From assembly GCA_902496455.1 (NCBI GenBank), contig CABVAY010000009.1, forward strand, positions 1 to 61,608: DNA of 61,608 nt, written 5' to 3'. The notes under the pieces are model-generated. The model ran no database searches. It saw only the letters and a program-made list of their open reading frames with translations, and was not told where the DNA came from. The position numbers were made by a program, and so were the translations under genes. This DNA is from an uncultured Collinsella sp. GTDB lineage: Bacteria > Actinomycetota > Coriobacteriia > Coriobacteriales > Coriobacteriaceae. Every line of letters starts with the position of its first letter. The first letter of the stretch is position 1. Positions 57,731-61,608 of this stretch are shown here, piece after piece.

Positions 57731-58629
57731 TGAAGCTTTCGCATGAATCCAAGGTACGCTTGGGCGTTGGCATCGGAGCGTTTGTACTGATTATCGGGCT
57801 TGTTTTTGGCGTTTCGCGGACTTTGATTCATTTTGATGGCCCGTGGGATCTCGACGATGTTATACCCGGCTTGTCCGGTATGGACGATGTGGTTGATGAC
57901 GACGATTTTATGAACGATGGCGGTAAATATTCCGCTCAGCCTCAGCAGCTTTCGTGTACGACCTTTGATGCCGATGAGTTCCGCTACCTCGATTTCGATA
58001 TCAATGCGGCTTCGGTGGACGTCAAGGTTGTTGATGGCAACAAGGCTCGCGTTATCGAGCGGGGACGCGTTGCCAATGGTATGGATGCCTCCAAGGCCGC
58101 GACGCAGAACATCGCATCCGTCGAGGACTCGACGCTCAAGGTTTCTCAGTTTGGAAGTGATGACGGTAAGGCAATTGACCGCTCGGTTACGGTTGAGCTG
58201 CCGCGCCGTGTTGCCGAACATCTGAAGGGAATCAACGCGCACGTGGGCTCGGGTGATCTGCAGATTGCCGGTGTCACCTGTGATGGTTTCGACCTTTTCC
58301 TGGGTGCGGGAGATGTAGGGTTTGCGGGCAGCGTGACTGATGCGCTTAGTGCAGAGGTCGGGTCGGGCGATGTAACGTTCGAGCTCTACCAGGCCCCCGC
58401 GAAGTCGATGGACGTGAGTGTGGGCTCGGGCGATGTGGAGATGACGGTTCCGAACTCGACGGGCTTTAAGGCGAGCCTCACCTTGGGCAGCGGCGACTTC
58501 GAGAGCGATTTCCTTCCGCTTGACTACGACGGCGAGACCATTTTGAATCTTGAATTCGATAATGGCGATAAGTCCGCCACGTATCGTTTTGAGGTTGGTT
58601 CGGGCGACATGTCATTTGATTCAGAGTGA
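57727..58629 (+). CDS. DUF4097-type beta-repeat protein with N-terminal membrane anchor
   Basis: A 300-residue protein. Residues 13-33 (VGIGAFVLIIGLVFGVSRTL) form one transmembrane anchor, and an acidic linker (DDVVDDDDFMND) follows. The remainder is a beta-strand repeat domain with recurring VGSGDVE/LGSGDFE/VGSGDMS units, characteristic of the DUF4097 adhesin-like family. The domain likely faces outside. It is translationally coupled to the HTH gene; such HTH/DUF4097 pairs occur in many Gram-positive bacteria. Function is unknown. Confidence 0.85.
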   Translation: MMKLSHESKVRLGVGIGAFVLIIGLVFGVSRTLIHFDGPWDLDDVIPGLSGMDDVVDDDDFMNDGGKYSAQPQQLSCTTFDADEFRYLDFDINAASVDVKVVDGNKARVIERGRVANGMDASKAATQNIASVEDSTLKVSQFGSDDGKAIDRSVTVELPRRVAEHLKGINAHVGSGDLQIAGVTCDGFDLFLGAGDVGFAGSVTDALSAEVGSGDVTFELYQAPAKSMDVSVGSGDVEMTVPNSTGFKASLTLGSGDFESDFLPLDYDGETILNLEFDNGDKSATYRFEVGSGDMSFDSE

Positions 58630-58675
58630 CGGGCGGTTATCGAAGACTTATACACCATAGCTGCGCTGTTTGATG

Positions 58676-58710
58676 AAGGCGCCGAAGCCGAGATCGGCTC
58701 CGGCGCCTTT
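58676..58710 (+). terminator. Intrinsic terminator
   Basis: AAGGCGCCG and AGCCGA pair with TCGGCT and CGGCGCCTT, followed by T residues. It separates the HTH/DUF4097 operon from elp3. Confidence 0.85.
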
Positions 58711-58715
58711 GCCTT

Positions 58716-58728
58716 TACAATGGGGGCA
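58716..58728 (+). promoter_or_regulatory. -10 element adjacent to elp3 start (possible leaderless mRNA)
   Basis: TACAAT at 58716-58721 ends six bases before the elp3 ATG (58728), so transcription could begin at or next to the start codon. No Shine-Dalgarno sequence at useful spacing exists (only GGGGGC right next to the ATG). Leaderless genes are frequent in actinobacteria. Confidence 0.5.
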
Positions 58729-60635
58729 TGGAACAGATTATCTTGAACATACTCGAGGCTCTGCGTCGCGGCGAGACCGTGGACGACAAAGCGCTCGTCA
58801 AACTGATACATGCCGAGGCGCGCCGTGAGGGCGCCGACAAACGCGATTTGGCCAAGCGCCGTCTGCTGCCGTTCTACCAGCGGGTTAAACGTGAGGAGCC
58901 GGCGCGGTGGGCTGGGTGGAATGTCGACGCCGATCTGGAACGTCGGTTGCTGCAAGTGCTGAGGATGAAGCCTCGTCGCACGGCTTCGGGCGTGGCGACC
59001 ATTACCGTCATCACCAAGCCCTGGCCGTGCTCGGGCGATTGCCTGTTTTGCCCCAACGATCTGCGCATGCCCAAAAGCTATCTGCACGCCGAGCCGGCGT
59101 GCGCCCGTGCAGAGCAAAATTGCTTTGACCCGTATCTGCAGGTGAGCGCTCGTCTGACCGCGCTTTCGCAGATGGGGCATGCGACCGACAAGATAGAGCT
59201 CATCGTGCTCGGTGGCACCTGGAGCGACTATCCGCAAGGGTACCAGACATGGTTTATGTCGGAACTTTTCCGTGCGCTCAATGACGATGCCGTCGCCGGC
59301 GTGGCGGCAAACCCCATGTTGGCGCGTCCGGGCATCAGTCGTGCCGAGGCGGGGCGCCTGCTCGATGACGCTCCCGCCGATGCCCTGCCGCCGGTGGTAA
59401 CAGAGCGCCGCGAGCGCTATCGGGCTGCCGGCATTGCGACAGACGAGGCTGAGCTTGCTGCCGGCGTTGCCGACGAGCAGGGGCGTGTGGATGCTGTCGT
59501 TGGTGGCTATAACCGCGCAGTGCGTCGTCTGTACGGCCCCGGTACGCCGTGGGGCGAGGCTGCCGAGTGGCAGACGGCAACGATGGAGGAGCTTGAGCGT
59601 CAGCAGCGCATCAACGAGACGGCGAAGCATCGCGTGGTGGGGCTCGTTATCGAGACGCGCCCCGATGCCGTGACGCCGCAGGCCCTCACGCTCATCCGCC
59701 GCCTGGGCTGCACCAAGATCCAGATGGGTATTCAGAGTCTCGACCAACATTTGCTCGATATCAACGAGCGTCGTATTTCGGTGGCTCAGATCGAGCGGGC
59801 GTTTTCGCTTGCGCGCCTGTTTGGCTTTAAGATCCACGCGCACTTTATGCTCAACCTGCTGGGCGCCACGCCGGAGGGGGACAAGCGCGACTACGAGCGC
59901 TTTATGACCGAGGGGGCCTTTATGCCCGACGAGGTCAAGGTCTATCCGTGTGCACTCATCGAGGGCTCGCGTCTAGTGGGCTGCTACGAGCGCGGCGAGT
60001 GGTGCCCCTATACCGAGGAAGAGCTGCTCGATGTGCTGGCCGACGACATCGTGGTGACGCCGGCGTTCTGTCGCATCAGCCGTATGATTCGTGACTTTAG
60101 CTCCGACGACATTATGGTGGGCAACAAGAAGCTCAACCTGCGCCAGCTCGTTGAGAACCGCCTGGCTGCTCGGGGTGATGGTGCGACGGTGCGTGAGATT
60201 CGCTATCGCGAGATCAGCACGGCGGGTGCCGACCTGGACGAGTTGACCCTTGACGAGGAAGTGACGTACGAGACGCCGGTGACGCACGAGCGCTTTTTGC
60301 AGTGGGTGACGCCGCAGGGCAAGATCGCCGGCTTTTTGCGCCTGTCGTTGCCCGATCGTGCGTTTGTTACCGCGCACGCAGACGAGTTGCCGACGACGCC
60401 GGACGAGGCAATGATTCGCGAGGTGCACGTGTATGGCATGGCGGCGCGCGTGGGCGACCAGGGCCAGGCGGCGCAGCATCACGGGTTGGGGCGTGTGCTC
60501 GTAGAGCGTGCGTGCCAGATTGCTCGAGACGCGGGGTATACGCACATCAACGTGATTAGCGCGATCGGTACGCGCAAGTACTATCGCCATTTGGGTTTTT
60601 ACGACCACGGACTCTATCTGCAAAAGGAGCTCTAA
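58728..60635 (+). CDS. elp3: Elp3-type radical SAM tRNA uridine-34 acetyltransferase
   Basis: A 635-residue protein with a radical SAM domain followed by a GNAT domain, the Elp3 layout. The iron-sulfur cysteines are Cys101, Cys105 and Cys108 (CSGDCLFCP). Further signatures are ELIVLGGTWSDYP, ETRPDAV, MGIQSLDQHLLDINERR and HAHFMLNLLGATPEGDK. The GNAT part holds REVHVYGMAARVG, GLGRVLVERACQIARDAGY and GTRKYYRHLGFYDHG. Elp3 forms carboxymethyl-type modifications at U34. It is longer than typical (about 550) owing to an insert near 190-300. The spermidine-synthase-like gene follows without a gap. Confidence 0.93.
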   Translation: MEQIILNILEALRRGETVDDKALVKLIHAEARREGADKRDLAKRRLLPFYQRVKREEPARWAGWNVDADLERRLLQVLRMKPRRTASGVATITVITKPWPCSGDCLFCPNDLRMPKSYLHAEPACARAEQNCFDPYLQVSARLTALSQMGHATDKIELIVLGGTWSDYPQGYQTWFMSELFRALNDDAVAGVAANPMLARPGISRAEAGRLLDDAPADALPPVVTERRERYRAAGIATDEAELAAGVADEQGRVDAVVGGYNRAVRRLYGPGTPWGEAAEWQTATMEELERQQRINETAKHRVVGLVIETRPDAVTPQALTLIRRLGCTKIQMGIQSLDQHLLDINERRISVAQIERAFSLARLFGFKIHAHFMLNLLGATPEGDKRDYERFMTEGAFMPDEVKVYPCALIEGSRLVGCYERGEWCPYTEEELLDVLADDIVVTPAFCRISRMIRDFSSDDIMVGNKKLNLRQLVENRLAARGDGATVREIRYREISTAGADLDELTLDEEVTYETPVTHERFLQWVTPQGKIAGFLRLSLPDRAFVTAHADELPTTPDEAMIREVHVYGMAARVGDQGQAAQHHGLGRVLVERACQIARDAGYTHINVISAIGTRKYYRHLGFYDHGLYLQKEL

Positions 60636-61511
60636 ATGAACAAGCCGAGTGTTTCTGCTGGCGTCGTTGCCGGCGTTGCTCTGGGGGCCGCGGCGCTTGG
60701 TGCGGCCGCTGTCGCTGTTCGTGCTGCCTGTCTGCAGGTTGCGCGAACCCGCAATGGGTTGGCGCGTGTGAAACGCGTGCACGATGAGGGCGGCGACGAA
60801 GTCCGCGTATTGGTGCAAGGCGGCGTCTACCAAAGCGCGAGTTACGTTGGCGAACGCTGGGCGGAGCCCGTCTTTGCGTACTATCGCGCGTTTGACGACG
60901 TGTTTGAGGCTGAGGACGCAATGCGTGATGCTTACGGGCATGGTATCGACCGTATGCTCATGCTGGGCGGCGGCGGGTTTGCCTATCCCAAGTTCGCTCT
61001 GATGTCGCACGCGGGCTTGCGCATGGACGTCATCGAGTATGATGCCGAGATTACGCGCCTGGCGCGCCGCTGGTTCTACCTAGACGAGCTGGAGCGCGCG
61101 GCGGGCGATCGCCTGCGGGTGATAACCGCTGAGGCTCGCTCGTATTTGGGTGTGACGAGCGTGGGCCATCGTCGCTACGACGTGGTCGTGAGCGATTGCT
61201 TTGGCGGTGCCGAGCCCGTACGCGAGCTGGCGACGGTTGAGGCGTTGCGTTTGGTGCGAGGCAGCCTGAACCCCGGGGGTATCTACGTTGCCAATATCGT
61301 GAGCGCAAACGAGGGGAGCGATGTGACGTTCCTGCGCGATTGCGTTGCCACGGCGCTTGAGGTGTTCGACCATGCTTGGGTGGTCCCATGTGGCGATGCA
61401 GAGTTCGGCGGCGAGGAGAATTATCTGCTCATCGCCAGCGACGGCGACTACGCCTTTGCCGAAGCCGTGCCCTTCGACACTAACTTCCTCGGCGCTGCCC
61501 TCCACGACTAG
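60636..61511 (+). CDS. Spermidine-synthase-like protein with N-terminal membrane segment
   Basis: A 291-residue protein with a class I Rossmann methyltransferase-like fold of the spermidine synthase group. The N-terminal GVVAGVALGAAALGAAAVAV is one Ala/Gly-rich membrane span or signal-anchor. The core has RMLMLGGGGFAYPKF, the acidic MDVIEYDAEITRLARRWF, and DVVVSDCFGGAEPVREL. The usual aminopropyl-transfer residues are not complete, so polyamine synthesis is uncertain. Its ATG abuts the elp3 TAA (60633-60635), and the two are certainly cotranscribed. Confidence 0.8.
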   Translation: MNKPSVSAGVVAGVALGAAALGAAAVAVRAACLQVARTRNGLARVKRVHDEGGDEVRVLVQGGVYQSASYVGERWAEPVFAYYRAFDDVFEAEDAMRDAYGHGIDRMLMLGGGGFAYPKFALMSHAGLRMDVIEYDAEITRLARRWFYLDELERAAGDRLRVITAEARSYLGVTSVGHRRYDVVVSDCFGGAEPVRELATVEALRLVRGSLNPGGIYVANIVSANEGSDVTFLRDCVATALEVFDHAWVVPCGDAEFGGEENYLLIASDGDYAFAEAVPFDTNFLGAALHD

Positions 61512-61536
61512 CGCGTCTTTCTGCGACCAGTCTTTC

Positions 61537-61608
61537 TGGGACGGGGCATTTTAGCTGCTTTCGGATGCCGGCTCGCTCCACATCGGGAGCAGTCAATTTG
61601 GGACGGGG
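61537..61608. repeat. Direct repeat TGGGACGGGG at window end
   Basis: TGGGACGGGG occurs at 61537-61546 and again at 61599-61608, 62 bp apart and each preceded by a related AGTC stretch. It may be the left part of another dispersed repeat that continues beyond the window. No gene is seen after 61511. Confidence 0.5.

Overview
The window is a gene-dense, GC-rich bacterial chromosome segment of ordinary accessory and housekeeping character. It has no rRNA, tRNA, phage or CRISPR. Codon usage is strongly GC-biased, which creates long antisense shadow frames. The gene content (bile salt hydrolase, HTH-AlaA fusion, chromosomal TetM-like translation GTPase, DUF3516 helicase, Elp3) and the intergenic repeat style fit a gut Coriobacteriia actinobacterium, most likely Collinsella. 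That assignment is inferred from gene content, not from a database search.

Layout. 1-8 kb: ung, a divergent EamA transporter/LysR pair, a MATE exporter, two putative rRNA methyltransferases (RlmA-like, RsmJ-like), small membrane proteins and a GNAT enzyme. 8-15 kb: a TetM-like GTPase, then a UvrA2-like ABC ATPase flanked by two related Orc/Cdc6-like AAA+ ATPases with C-terminal winged helices. 15-21 kb: TrmL, a COG0523 metallochaperone GTPase, an ArsC/Spx-like protein without its cysteine, a flavin reductase, a GGDEF-PAS-degenerate-GGDEF protein beside a broken EAL remnant, and a patatin phospholipase. 21-26.5 kb: a TPP-riboswitch thiamine salvage operon (thiM, thiamine-binding protein, thiE), a HAD phosphatase, and a LysR/MetE-like pair with a palindrome between them. 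26.7-34 kb: an esterase, a purine permease, a PDF-like protein lacking the catalytic Glu, a bile salt hydrolase, Kup, and a second EamA/LysR pair. 35-43 kb: the XRE-AlaA fusion with a palindromic operator, a canonical PDF, an MFS exporter, an RGG-tailed acidic protein, and the vitamin B6 locus pdxST with divergent pdxR. 43-49 kb: a PD-(D/E)XK-like gene between two 121-bp terminal-inverted-repeat elements, rubrerythrin, an ADH-ALDH operon, and a 27-residue membrane peptide whose Shine-Dalgarno site is locked in a hairpin. 49-61.6 kb: HIRAN protein, phosphoesterase, DUF2130 protein, Ski2-like helicase, trmB, a Trm9-like methyltransferase, a membrane HTH regulator with a DUF4097 partner, elp3 and a spermidine-synthase-like gene.

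The most notable non-gene structure is a set of dispersed repeats. Three 121-bp elements begin with an 11-mer that carries a stop codon in all three frames; two of them supply or overlap the stop codon of the preceding gene. A second family is REP-like hairpins built around GGGACAG or GGGGACG. The strongest candidates for undescribed biology are the three-stop elements with their nuclease-like cargo, the dual-start HTH-aminotransferase, the hairpin-occluded micropeptide, the paired AAA+ ATPases around UvrA2, and a possible bacterial Elp3/Trm9-type tRNA wobble-modification pair.
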